From: Trueperella pecoris
GTDB taxonomy: Bacteria > Actinomycetota > Actinomycetes > Actinomycetales > Actinomycetaceae
Direction: 5' to 3'
Length of the DNA stretch: 64,000 bases
NCBI RefSeq assembly: GCF_014926385.1
Contig: NZ_CP053291.1
Span: 2,170,001 to 2,234,000, forward strand
This document shows positions 35,803 to 43,815 of this stretch, piece by piece; the stretch's first letter is position 1; each line of letters begins with the position of its first letter. The notes below the pieces were generated by a model, which was given only the letters and a program-made list of their open reading frames with translations, ran no database searches and was not told the origin of the DNA. The translations under genes and the position numbers were made by a program.

Positions 35803-36991
35803 AGACCTGAAGATTCCCCCGGCGACCCTTTTTAAGAGGGATACTCTGCGCCTAGGTTTTCAAGGCTTGCGCGCACATCCACTTCGTGCAGGCCTTTCTG
35901 CCTTGGGTGTCGCGATTGGAATAGGTGCGATGATCGCCGTCATCGGTATCTCGCTGTCGAGCCAGGCGAAGATCCAGGAGAAACTCGCCGAGCTAGGTAC
36001 CAATTTGTTGACTGTCAGCGCGGGTGACTCTTTTAGTGGTCAGCCTGCACATTTGCCTGTCAATTCTCCGCAAAGTATCGCAAGGATTGATGGGGTGGAA
36101 CACGTTGGTTGGACTGCCGAACTGCCCAGTGTTCATGCTTATCGAAACGGTTTGATTGAGCGTGGTGCAACAAATGGCCTGTCTGTTGCAGTAGCAAATG
36201 GTGATGTTTTGTCAACGACGTCTACGCAAATACGCCGGGGTTCTTGGTTTAATGACGCTACACAAAAGTATCCGACTACCGTGTTGGGGGCAACCGCGGC
36301 GCAACGGTTGGGTGTTGTTTCTCCGGGAGGACTGATAGAAGTTGGAGGCATTGCTCATACGGTTATCGGGATATTGGAGCCCTCTGCACTTGCGCCGCAA
36401 CTGAACACGATGGTGATGGTTGGACGTTCGAACGCGATTGAAAGACTGGGCTTTAACGGGGCGCCCACGTTGCTCTTTGAGCGTTCGAAGGACGACGCCG
36501 TCGCGCGGGTTCGCGAGCTTATTCCAGGTACCGTAAATCCACAGTCTCCGCATGAGGTGAGAGTCAGCAGGCCGTCTGACACTCTTGCCGCGCAATATGC
36601 AATTGACACGGCTTTCACCGGGCTTCTAGTTGGGGTTGGTGCGATCGCCCTGCTTGTTGGCGGTATCGGCGTGGCTAATACGATGGTGATTACTGTGATC
36701 GAACGGCGTCGCGAGATTGGGCTTCGCCGCGCGCTGGGTGCGACTAAGTCTCATATTCGTCAACAATTCTTGGTTGAAGCGATTTTGCTGTCAACGTATG
36801 GAGGAATCGCGGGGGTCGTGTTAGGCATGATCTGCACAGGTGCGGTGTCCTATTTCAACGGGTGGACGCCTACTATTCCTCCAATTTTTGGGGTGCTCGC
36901 CCTTGTTGTTACCTTGTCGGTCGGGGCTGTTGCGGGCATGATGCCTGCGATGAGGGCAGCGCAAGTCTCACCTACGGCGGCACTACAGTAA
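35795..36991 (+). CDS. ABC transporter permease (MacB/FtsX family)
   Basis: 398 residues with the MacB/FtsX layout: TM1 (about 30-53, LSALGVAIGIGAMIAVIGIS), a large extracytoplasmic MacB_PCD domain (about 60-270), then three TM helices, with GVANTMVITVIERRREIGLRRALGAT as the conserved coupling region (coupling core ERRREIGLRRALGA). These permeases act by mechanotransmission, driving substrates outside the membrane. It is the last gene of the lipoprotein-adaptor-ATPase-permease operon. Codons are less GC-rich than in flanking housekeeping genes. Confidence 0.93.
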   Translation: MSKDLKIPPATLFKRDTLRLGFQGLRAHPLRAGLSALGVAIGIGAMIAVIGISLSSQAKIQEKLAELGTNLLTVSAGDSFSGQPAHLPVNSPQSIARIDGVEHVGWTAELPSVHAYRNGLIERGATNGLSVAVANGDVLSTTSTQIRRGSWFNDATQKYPTTVLGATAAQRLGVVSPGGLIEVGGIAHTVIGILEPSALAPQLNTMVMVGRSNAIERLGFNGAPTLLFERSKDDAVARVRELIPGTVNPQSPHEVRVSRPSDTLAAQYAIDTAFTGLLVGVGAIALLVGGIGVANTMVITVIERRREIGLRRALGATKSHIRQQFLVEAILLSTYGGIAGVVLGMICTGAVSYFNGWTPTIPPIFGVLALVVTLSVGAVAGMMPAMRAAQVSPTAALQ

Positions 36992-37034
36992 GTTTAGTGT
37001 GTTGCGCGTAGAGTGAAGGAATAACGTCATTCCG

Positions 37035-37078
37035 ATAATTTATGAGACACTTACAGGTGTAGGTGTCTCATAAATTAT
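37035..37078. promoter_or_regulatory. 44-bp palindrome with a CopY/BlaI-type TACAnnTGTA core
   Basis: Perfect 16-bp arms (37035-37050 and 37063-37078, ATAATTTATGAGACAC and its complement) flank TTACAGGTGTAG, whose centre TACAGGTGTA (37052-37061) fits the TACAnnTGTA operator of CopY/BlaI-family repressors. It ends 15 bp before the DUF2871 ATG. It could be an operator, a terminator for the ABC operon, or both; the operator idea rests on the motif alone. Confidence 0.5.
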
Positions 37079-37093
37079 TTCTGAGGGAGCGAT

Positions 37094-37513
37094 ATGAAGA
37101 ATCTATGGTATCTCGCCTGTGCTTACGCGGCCGTTGGCCTCATCTCTGGACTCGTGTATCGAACAATGACGATGAAGATGGAGGTCGTCCCCGTTAATCA
37201 GCTCTCCACTACCCATACGCACTTCTTGGCCTTAGGCATGATGGTGATGCTGATCGTGCTCGGCCTTGAAGCAACCATGAAAATCTCACAGAGCAGGGCG
37301 TTTCGAGTCTTCTGCTGGACATATAATGCAGGGCTGATCCTTACGGGCGGCGTCATGATGTGGCATGGCATTGTCCAAATCGGTGGCGGCGAAGGTGGAC
37401 CCGCGATTGCAGGTATAGCCGGCGTCGGGCACATCCTTTTGACCGTTGGAATCGTGTCACTCCTCGTCAGCCTCGCTGGCCCGGTGAAGAAGTTAGCTTC
37501 CGAGCGCGAATAA
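37094..37513 (+). CDS. DUF2871 family membrane protein
   Basis: 139 residues, four hydrophobic helices. The segment STTHTHFLALGMMVMLIVLGLE with its His-x-His pair is the DUF2871 hallmark, and a second His lies in VMMWHGIVQIGGG. The conserved histidines suggest metal or haem contact, but the family has no assigned role. Ribosome binding site GAGGGAG. A palindrome with a CopY-like core lies directly upstream. The gene is followed by a convergent terminator. Confidence 0.88.
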   Translation: MKNLWYLACAYAAVGLISGLVYRTMTMKMEVVPVNQLSTTHTHFLALGMMVMLIVLGLEATMKISQSRAFRVFCWTYNAGLILTGGVMMWHGIVQIGGGEGGPAIAGIAGVGHILLTVGIVSLLVSLAGPVKKLASERE

Positions 37514-37547
37514 TGGTTTGGGGATGCTGTGGGCGTCCCCAAACCAT
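37513..37547. terminator. Convergent terminator between DUF2871 and the minus-strand gene
   Basis: 12-bp perfect arms ATGGTTTGGGGA (37513-37524) and TCCCCAAACCAT (37536-37547), 11-nt loop, followed by TTTGC on the plus strand. It separates two convergent genes and can serve both. Confidence 0.75.
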
Positions 37548-37558
37548 TTGCAAAGAAC

Positions 37559-38878
37559 CTAGAACCGGCGCCCTGCGGCTTCCTCCATTTTGTTTAGCGT
37601 ATCTTCATCGGGGAAGCCGTCAAGAATTAAGCGCGGTGGCCAAACAGTCTCATCCTGTGTGAAACCTTCTGGCCATATTTCACGTGCAACATGCGTGCGC
37701 ACAGTAATATTGACCGGCGTGAGTTCTTCCCACGGATGTGGCGACGCCGATCGGGTAAACGTCAGGAAATCAGTCATTGGGATGCTGCCGTGTTTGTCGC
37801 TTGCATCCCAAGTCGTGGTTGACACCCGTTCGCCGGTGCTAAGGCGACGAGGTGCAAAGGGTTTCACTTCTCCAAATCCGAGCCACTGCTTCATCATTTT
37901 TTCTTGCGCACCATAAATCCGTTCACGGAAGTGGTTGCGAAGTGCACCAAGTATCTGCGCAAGCTCAGAATCAGGGAATGGCTGCCACTCGAGCCAGCCA
38001 TCAGCCGCGACGGTATGGGGTAGTGGGTAGACGGCGTCGGGAGAATCTCGTTGCGCAAGCAGAAGTTTAAAGAAATCAACAAGGTGTGGATCCTCGGAAT
38101 AAACAACAAACAGCTTCGTTCGTGAAGCTGGAACGAAGAGCGGGATCTCGTCAGGACGTTCTTGACCCATGCGTTCGGCGATTTGCTGGATCATATCTAG
38201 ATCGGCGAACCACGAAAGCTCGTAGTTAGTGGGACGAAGGAACGTCATGACATGGGCGCCAGCGATGGTCGTAATTCCCAGTTCAACAGTTTGCTGATTC
38301 TCGTTGGTCAAGAAACGCAAAGTGGTGACGGCTTCGGCCATCATTTCCCCCAGATCACGATCCGTGTCATCCAAATCTGCGTAGAAAATAGGCTGGATAG
38401 TATCAGGAAGATCGTAGGCAATACCGACGGCAAGAAAGTCGGTCAATGGTAAATAAACCATTGATTCTGCTTGCGGTGATGGAGGAAGGAAAAAATCTGC
38501 AACCCGCACGATTGGGACAATTGCAGCGTTTTCTATGAGGGACTGATCGGCAGATTGATGAGCTAAAGCGTAACCGGGCACGGCCTGCGAAGAGCTCTCA
38601 TGAGCAGGGTTGGGGATAGGTGAATCGGTTAAACCTAGATCGGCACCATTCGTCTCCGCCTCTCGTGCTTGTTGGACACCAATTGTGATAAGACGATTTA
38701 ACAGATCCTCGCGTCGATCGAGAGGAGCATCTGGCTTGATGAGTGCGCCCGGGCGGAAGCGGAAAGTTCTTCCGTCGCTGAGAAGAATGTCCAACCACTC
38801 ATCATTGGCAGTGACAACAGCATGTTCCAATTCGGGGTGCCTCGAGGCGTGAAAGAGTGCCCACTCAATGAATTCCAT
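37559..38878 (-). CDS. Cytoplasmic hypothetical protein (possibly DUF1444/YtpQ-like)
   Basis: 439 residues, no signal peptide or TM helix. The N-terminus FIEWALFHASRHPE and middle blocks IVPIVRVADFFLPPSP, VYLPLTDFLAVGIAYDLPD, IPLFVPASRTKLFVVYSED recall the order of segments in DUF1444 (YtpQ) proteins, but similarity is judged by eye only. No catalytic motif is recognised. The gene is monocistronic, its codon use is in the same lower-GC style as the neighbouring export operon, and repeat copy D lies upstream. Confidence 0.55.
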   Translation of the reverse strand: MEFIEWALFHASRHPELEHAVVTANDEWLDILLSDGRTFRFRPGALIKPDAPLDRREDLLNRLITIGVQQAREAETNGADLGLTDSPIPNPAHESSSQAVPGYALAHQSADQSLIENAAIVPIVRVADFFLPPSPQAESMVYLPLTDFLAVGIAYDLPDTIQPIFYADLDDTDRDLGEMMAEAVTTLRFLTNENQQTVELGITTIAGAHVMTFLRPTNYELSWFADLDMIQQIAERMGQERPDEIPLFVPASRTKLFVVYSEDPHLVDFFKLLLAQRDSPDAVYPLPHTVAADGWLEWQPFPDSELAQILGALRNHFRERIYGAQEKMMKQWLGFGEVKPFAPRRLSTGERVSTTTWDASDKHGSIPMTDFLTFTRSASPHPWEELTPVNITVRTHVAREIWPEGFTQDETVWPPRLILDGFPDEDTLNKMEEAAGRRF

Positions 38879-38985
38879 ATTGTCATTCTTTCAAAGTCGA
38901 GCGACGGAATGAAAATAGCGTATCGAGATTGGGGTATGACTAGACATAATTGAAGATCCCTATTTGTCAATATGAATATGGGTCA

Positions 38986-39186
38986 GTGTGAGGTTTGTTG
39001 TTGGGGGCGGGTATACGGGCTTTGAGATGCTGAGGTGAGGTGGGCTCTGATTCATGTTTCGTGCCGTGTGCTCCCTGGCGGGCCTGCCGACGGGGTCCGG
39101 CCTGCCGAAACCGTATTAAGGTGCTTGGCGCTGTATTAATCTGCTGCAGATTAATACAGTGCGGACCAGCTTAGTGCAGCGCGGGC
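38986..39186. repeat. Structured intergenic repeat, copy D (extended form)
   Basis: Starts with GTGTGAGGTTTGTTGTTGGG (38986-39005), as in copy C, and ends with a near-perfect 16-bp hairpin GCGCTGTATTAATCTG (39128-39143) with CAGATTAATACAGTGC (39147-39162), then CCAGCTTAGTGCAGCGCGGG. The distance from the 5' block to the ATTAAGGTG segment is almost the same as in copy C (about 120 bp). The gap 38879-39377 holds this element and no gene. Confidence 0.75.
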
Positions 39187-39377
39187 GTTGGGGCTGCTGC
39201 TGGGGCTGTTGGGAGAACTTGGGGTGCGGGCGCGGGCCCGGGTGTGGACCCGGGAGCACACCCAAGCCCTCGCAATCAGTGCTCTGGAATCAACCACAAA
39301 GCGCCAAACCAACTTGACATACGCCGATTCGTTCTCGTCGCGCGGTGCACGTATGAGTAGTGGATGCGTATGAATAA

Positions 39378-39417
39378 AGGGAGGAAACAGACCCTGGAGC
39401 GAGTCTGTTTCCTCCCT
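39378..39417 (-). terminator. Terminator of the surface-protein gene
   Basis: 15-bp perfect arms (39378-39392 and 39403-39417, AGGGAGGAAACAGAC), 10-nt loop. On the minus strand the hairpin is followed by TTTATTC. It starts 11 bases after the stop codon of the surface protein. Confidence 0.85.
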
Positions 39418-39428
39418 ATGTGTCAACC

Positions 39429-41501
39429 TTAACGGTTGGTGTGCTTATCGCGACGGCCGAGCATGATCGCTGCGCCCGCCACACAAAGGAATGTGGATAG
39501 CGTGATCAAACCAATCGTGAACGAACCCGTGTGGGCCAAATTCGCTGTCTTGGAAGTAGTCTTGGTCTGGGGCTGCTGAGAATCATCATTGACATCCGAG
39601 GTTTCAGGTGCCGATCCGGTGCCAGAATCGGAATCCGATGCCGTTTTAATGACGGTGTTCGGATTAGTCTTCGATGCGTTGGGATCCGTGGATTTCTTGG
39701 TGTCGGCCGTCTTGCCGGTGTCCGTGGATTTCTTGGTGTCAGCCGTCTTGCCGGCGTCGGTGGATTTCTTGGTGTCAGCCGTCTTGCCGGCGTCGGTGGA
39801 TTTCTTGGAATCGGTACCTGCCGGAGCGGACTGGGCTTTCTCCTTGCTGAAATCACCTACGTGCCACGTGTAGGTCGCGGTATTAGATGTGACGGTTTTA
39901 CCCTCCTGGTCCTTACCGGAAGCCTTGACCTTCATGGTGTAAATGCCTGGCTTTTCGAAGAGCCAATTGGTGTGCACATGTGTCGGTTCGGGTACCGGGA
40001 TAACAGACCCTGACTCGAGGTCGATTGACTTGTTAGCAAGCACTGGTGTCAGCTTGCCGAAGCCCTTGAATGAGAAAATCTGGACGCGTCCAGGGCCAGA
40101 AACCTCATCGAAAGTGATGTCGATCTTTGAGAAGTTCGGCCGGACTTGTAGAGTCTCCCATCCTGGCCACAGAGTTCCGCCAGGCCAGGCCTCTCCAGTT
40201 TCTTGTTCCTGTGGAAGCAGGTAACCCGAGGTGATAATTCCTGGATGAGCCTCGGCAGACACTTCTTGGCGCATCTTTTCTGACACCTTTAAAACGACGT
40301 CTTCTGGCTTGCGAATCGTATCGGGAGCGGACACGTCCTCCTTAAGGTTGAGAACGAGCTTGTTACCCTGCGCGACGACGTTAAAGACGTCCGCATGTCC
40401 GCGGTCAAGGGTGAAAGTCCCTTGAACAGCATCGGAAGACGTATTTTCTGGCCTGGTGTTAGTGCCACCTGTCGACGAGTTGCCGTTAGATGACGTGTCC
40501 TTATCCTCGGGGTCGGTGGTGGTTTCGTTGTCGGGATCAGCTGTGGTTTCGTTGTCGGGATCAGCTGTGGTTTCGTCGTCGGGATCGGTGGTGGTTTCGT
40601 TGTCGGGATCAGCTGTGGTTTCGTTGTCGGGATCAGCTGTGGTTTCGTTGTCGGGATCTGTTAAGCCGGTGTCGTCCCCATCATTGGCGTCAGGCGGATT
40701 CAAAGGCTGAGCGTCATCGGAGGACGCGCCGTCACAGGAGCCTTCAAGATCGGAGGGCTCGACTACCCATTCATAGTCTTCGGTCTTTGACGTGAATGTC
40801 TGCCCCTGGAATTCGGCGGTTGCCGTGGCGCTGAACTTGTACGTGCCGGGCTTCGTGATCAGCCACTTGGCATGCTCGTGTGCCTTATCTAACGACCACA
40901 CGGATTCGTTTTGAATCGCATATTGGTCTTTCTCAAGCACAGGGCGCGGCTTTTGGGTATTCTCCGCGAAGTTATACTGCATTTCGTAGGGGATAAGGCT
41001 CCCACCGTCGGGGAATTCAACATTAGAGAACTTAATTTTTACGTCACTGATGACATAGGGGGACGCTGGTTCTTCGGGGTCGGGGAATGAGACGTAACGG
41101 CTGTAACCAGGATTGAGAGACTCTTTAGCCTGAAGCTTGTCACTGTCTGGGACGTAGGCGCCGGTGATGTTAGGGATTACATCCTTGAATAGTTCGGACG
41201 TCTTCTTGTCGAAACAAGTATAAGAGTTGGCGACGCTGACTAGTCGTACGTGCTCGGGCTTGTGTAGTACGCGATGGGCAGTGACGTCTTCGATAAGATC
41301 GAGATGCAATGTCGTTTTGTAGTTGCCGTCGTCGTCAACGGACGTCTCGTTGTCCCTGTTGTAGACGTAGAAGGCGTCAATGTGTCCGCCCCTGAATTCG
41401 GTGCGGTCGGTATCGGCGTGAGCGGGAGCGGTCAGTGCCACCAGTGAGGTGGCTAGGGCTGCCGCAACCAGCTTTGCCGAACGTGAGAAAGTCTTTCTCA
41501 T
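39429..41501 (-). CDS. Wall-anchored surface protein with two actinobacterial 'surface-anchored' domains (LAHTG)
   Basis: 690 residues from ATG 41501 (AAGGA 7-8 bases upstream; the frame opens at 41516). Signal peptide about 1-30 (APAHA). Two related domains follow; each has a DRGHAD/FRGGHIDAF start, a KPEHVRL/KPEDVVL segment and a closing THVHTNWLFEKPGIY or HEHAKWLITKPGTYKF motif, the choice-of-anchor M / actinobacterial surface-anchored type. Between them are six ETTADPDN-type octapeptides; after them four STDAGKTADTKK-type 12-mers. The end has LAHTG, a TM helix and RRDKHTNR. Two candidate metal-repressor boxes lie upstream. Family members accompany metal ABC transporters, so metal acquisition is a reasonable guess. 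Confidence 0.88.
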   Translation of the reverse strand: MRKTFSRSAKLVAAALATSLVALTAPAHADTDRTEFRGGHIDAFYVYNRDNETSVDDDGNYKTTLHLDLIEDVTAHRVLHKPEHVRLVSVANSYTCFDKKTSELFKDVIPNITGAYVPDSDKLQAKESLNPGYSRYVSFPDPEEPASPYVISDVKIKFSNVEFPDGGSLIPYEMQYNFAENTQKPRPVLEKDQYAIQNESVWSLDKAHEHAKWLITKPGTYKFSATATAEFQGQTFTSKTEDYEWVVEPSDLEGSCDGASSDDAQPLNPPDANDGDDTGLTDPDNETTADPDNETTADPDNETTTDPDDETTADPDNETTADPDNETTTDPEDKDTSSNGNSSTGGTNTRPENTSSDAVQGTFTLDRGHADVFNVVAQGNKLVLNLKEDVSAPDTIRKPEDVVLKVSEKMRQEVSAEAHPGIITSGYLLPQEQETGEAWPGGTLWPGWETLQVRPNFSKIDITFDEVSGPGRVQIFSFKGFGKLTPVLANKSIDLESGSVIPVPEPTHVHTNWLFEKPGIYTMKVKASGKDQEGKTVTSNTATYTWHVGDFSKEKAQSAPAGTDSKKSTDAGKTADTKKSTDAGKTADTKKSTDTGKTADTKKSTDPNASKTNPNTVIKTASDSDSGTGSAPETSDVNDDSQQPQTKTTSKTANLAHTGSFTIGLITLSTFLCVAGAAIMLGRRDKHTNR
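39688..39810 (-). repeat. 36-bp tandem repeat in the surface-protein gene
   Basis: Four units begin GTGGATTTCTTGG at 39688, 39724, 39760 and 39796 (period 36), encoding KKSTDAGKTADT-type 12-mers in the wall-spanning stalk. The last unit is partial and diverged. Confidence 0.85.
40519..40658 (-). repeat. 24-bp tandem repeat in the surface-protein gene
   Basis: Six units begin GTGGTTTCGT at 40519, 40543, 40567, 40591, 40615 and 40639 (period 24). They encode acidic DPDNETTA octapeptides between the two folded domains. Unit 3 differs by one codon (DPDDETT). Length variation between strains is likely. Confidence 0.88.
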
Positions 41502-41544
41502 ATTGGGATCCTTCACGGTTTGATCGTGTGTTTGCCCCTCAAAG

Positions 41545-41563
41545 AATAATGATAACGATTCTC
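41545..41563 (-). promoter_or_regulatory. Candidate Fur-family box upstream of the surface protein
   Basis: The 19-mer at 41545-41563 (AATAATGATAACGATTCTC) matches the classical E. coli Fur box at 15 of 19 positions by my count, and its inner part TGATAACGATTCTCA also resembles actinobacterial Zur sites. It lies about 45 bp before the ATG at 41501. Confidence 0.5.
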
Positions 41564-41580
41564 AAGAGCAATGGTTTTTG

Positions 41581-41599
41581 TGAGGTATACCTAACACAA
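41581..41599 (-). promoter_or_regulatory. Candidate DtxR/IdeR-type box
   Basis: TGAGGTATACCTAACACAA (41581-41599) matches the 19-bp DtxR consensus at 13 of 19 positions by my count and is built on the palindrome AGGTATACCT (41583-41592). It lies 17 bp further from the surface-protein start than the Fur-like box, in the divergent region shared with trkH. Confidence 0.45.
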
Positions 41600-41677
41600 T
41601 TTGGGCAACCGTAACGGGGCGCGTCGCGAAAGCTCACACCTTAAGGGCTATGACTGTGGCTCGCACAGGTCTACAGT

Positions 41678-43024
41678 GTGCGTGTGACTTTCAACTGGAA
41701 TCCTCGTCCAGCGACAGCCGCCGCCATCGGCTTCCTTGGCCTCATCGCGATCGGCACGGTGATTCTGTCTACCCCGTGGGCAGCCGCAACAGGCCGCGCT
41801 GCCTTCCTTGATGCCCTTTTCACGGCGACCTCCGCTTCGTGTCTGACGGGCCTCATCACGGTTGACACCGCCACCGCTTGGTCACCCTTCGGCCAGGGGG
41901 TGATCATGGTGCTGATCCAACTGGGCGGTTTGGGCTTCATGACGATGACCTGCCTGCTCTCCATCGCGCTCGGAGCCCGTCTCGGTTTACGACGCCGTCT
42001 GGGCGCCCAAGCTGAAGGGCGCGGCGCTGACTTGGGGGACGTACGTTGGATCGTGCGTGCGACGTTGATCTTTACCATGGTCGTGGAGGCGATCATTTTT
42101 ATCGCTCTCGCGCTTCGCTTCCACTACACCTATGGCTATGACTGGCAACGTTCCGCGTGGGAAGGACTCTTCCACGCGGTGTCGTCGTTTAACAACGCCG
42201 GCTTCGCGCTATATTCTGACAACGTTATTGGTTTTGCTACCGATGCGCTGATACTTCTCCCGTTGGCCTTCGGCGTGATTGTGGGCGGCTTGGGCTTTCC
42301 CGTCTTGCTCGAGACCTACCGCCACTTCACCTCCCGGCAACGCATTCGCCGCCGTTGGTCACTTACTGCCAGGTTCACGTGGACGGGCACGGCGATCCTG
42401 ATTGTGGCCGGCACAGTCTTAGTGGCGGCATCGGAATGGCAGGGCCTGTTGGCGCAATTTGACGGCCCATACCGGCTCCTCAACGCCTTCTTCGCAGGCA
42501 TCAGCCCCCGCACCGCGGGATTCAACGCTATAGACTATGCTCACGCACACCCCCAGACGCTTGTGGCGACCGACTTCCTCATGTTCATTGGCGGCGGTTC
42601 GGGGGGCACCGCAGGAGGAATCAAGATCACCACAGTTGCCGTGCTCCTCGCGGCGATCGGGGCGGAAATCAAGGGCCGCCGAACGGCCACCGCTCACGGG
42701 CGTTCGATCAACCGCCGAGTGGTTCGCCAGGCGCTTTCGGTCACGGCCGCGGCCGTCATCCTCGTTCTTGGCTCTACCTTCCTCATCCTCGGGATGGCTC
42801 CCCAATTCACTTCCGACCAAATTCTCTTCGAAACCACCTCTGCTTTCGGTACGGTTGGTTTATCCACAGGCATCACCGCCGGCCTGCCGCGCGATGCACA
42901 ATTTATTCTCATCGTCCTCATGTTCGCTGGGCGTGTGGGACCGCTCGCTCTTGCCACCACCTTGGCCGGGCGCGTAACCACCCGCCTGTATGAGTACCCC
43001 GAAGAAAGGCCCGCTATTGGCTAA
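41678..43024 (+). CDS. trkH: TrkH-type potassium transporter
   Basis: 448 residues, GTG start at 41678 (GTG 41684 is equally possible; no strong ribosome binding site). SKT-family channel-like subunit with four pore repeats: ATSASCLTGLITVDT, SSFNNAGFALYSDN, GISPRTAGFNAID and SAFGTVGLSTG, each with the filter glycine. The later loop GGGSGGTAGGIKITT is conserved. It imports K+ with H+ or Na+. The gene overlaps the gating-protein gene by up to 35 bp, so the two form one unit. The divergent intergenic region contains the metal boxes of the surface protein. Confidence 0.93.
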   Translation: MRVTFNWNPRPATAAAIGFLGLIAIGTVILSTPWAAATGRAAFLDALFTATSASCLTGLITVDTATAWSPFGQGVIMVLIQLGGLGFMTMTCLLSIALGARLGLRRRLGAQAEGRGADLGDVRWIVRATLIFTMVVEAIIFIALALRFHYTYGYDWQRSAWEGLFHAVSSFNNAGFALYSDNVIGFATDALILLPLAFGVIVGGLGFPVLLETYRHFTSRQRIRRRWSLTARFTWTGTAILIVAGTVLVAASEWQGLLAQFDGPYRLLNAFFAGISPRTAGFNAIDYAHAHPQTLVATDFLMFIGGGSGGTAGGIKITTVAVLLAAIGAEIKGRRTATAHGRSINRRVVRQALSVTAAAVILVLGSTFLILGMAPQFTSDQILFETTSAFGTVGLSTGITAGLPRDAQFILIVLMFAGRVGPLALATTLAGRVTTRLYEYPEERPAIG

Positions 43025-43694
43025 CATTTTTGCCCACCGCAATATCGACGACGGCGCGGTAGTCATCTTGGGACTTGGCCGCTTCGGCCGAGCGCTCGCC
43101 GTAGAATTGACCAACAGTGGTGTGGAGGTCCTATGCGTCGATTCTGATCCGGCTGTGGTTCAGGAATACGCCACCGAATTCGATCACATCGTGCAGGCAG
43201 ACGCCACCAATCCTGAGGTTCTTCGCCAGTTGGGTGTGGCAGAGGCCTCGCGCGTCGTGATCGCGATCGGCACCAAGGTGGAAGCCTCGGTACTTGCTGC
43301 GTCGGCGGTTATTGCTATGGGGGTGCCCGACGTGTGGGCGAAGGCCTCGAAGGACTCCCATGCAACCATCTTGCAACAGATCGGCGTTCACCATATCGTC
43401 CGCCCGGAAACCGACATGGGTAAGCGTGTGGCACACCTGATCCGGAACCACGTGGAGGACTACCTCGAATTTACCCATGGTTTCGCTGTCGCGGCCGCGA
43501 CGCCGCCCGCGCGTCTCCTTGGCAAGACCGTCGGCGAGGTCAACTCCAAGCGCCCCGGGCTGGAGATCATTGCCGTCCAGCGCGGGGACGGCAATTTCCG
43601 GGTCGCGCGCGATACGGACACCCTCGAATCGGGCGATCTCATCATCATCGCAGGTCCGACCAGCCGGCTCGATCGTGAGACCGAGCGAAGCTAG
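42990..43694 (+). CDS. trkA: TrkA/KtrA-type potassium uptake regulatory protein
   Basis: Up to 234 residues. The RCK domain starts VVILGLGRFGRALAVEL (GxGxxG) with Asp at the end of strand 2 (LCVDSDP), followed by a TrkA_C domain (about 150-230, ARLLGKTVGEVN ... SGDLIIIAG). It gates TrkH by nucleotide binding. The ATG at 42990 lies inside trkH without a ribosome binding site; TTG 43017 has GAAAGG 8 bases upstream and gives MANIFAHRN, so it is the more likely true start. Single RCK type (KtrA), not the duplicated enterobacterial TrkA. Confidence 0.92.
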   Translation: MSTPKKGPLLANIFAHRNIDDGAVVILGLGRFGRALAVELTNSGVEVLCVDSDPAVVQEYATEFDHIVQADATNPEVLRQLGVAEASRVVIAIGTKVEASVLAASAVIAMGVPDVWAKASKDSHATILQQIGVHHIVRPETDMGKRVAHLIRNHVEDYLEFTHGFAVAAATPPARLLGKTVGEVNSKRPGLEIIAVQRGDGNFRVARDTDTLESGDLIIIAGPTSRLDRETERS

Positions 43695-43815
43695 ATACGA
43701 TGCCGCACGTAACGAAAACGGAAGGTAGGACGAAACGTGCACGGACGGCGTCGTGGGTGTGAAACTGGGCTAGCATGAAGGGGAATCCCTCGCGCCACGA
43801 CACGGAAAGAAGACC

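Noticed and set aside
43695-43815. Small gene in the gap before the TetR regulator
   Set aside because: No ribosome binding site and no frame of protein-like composition.
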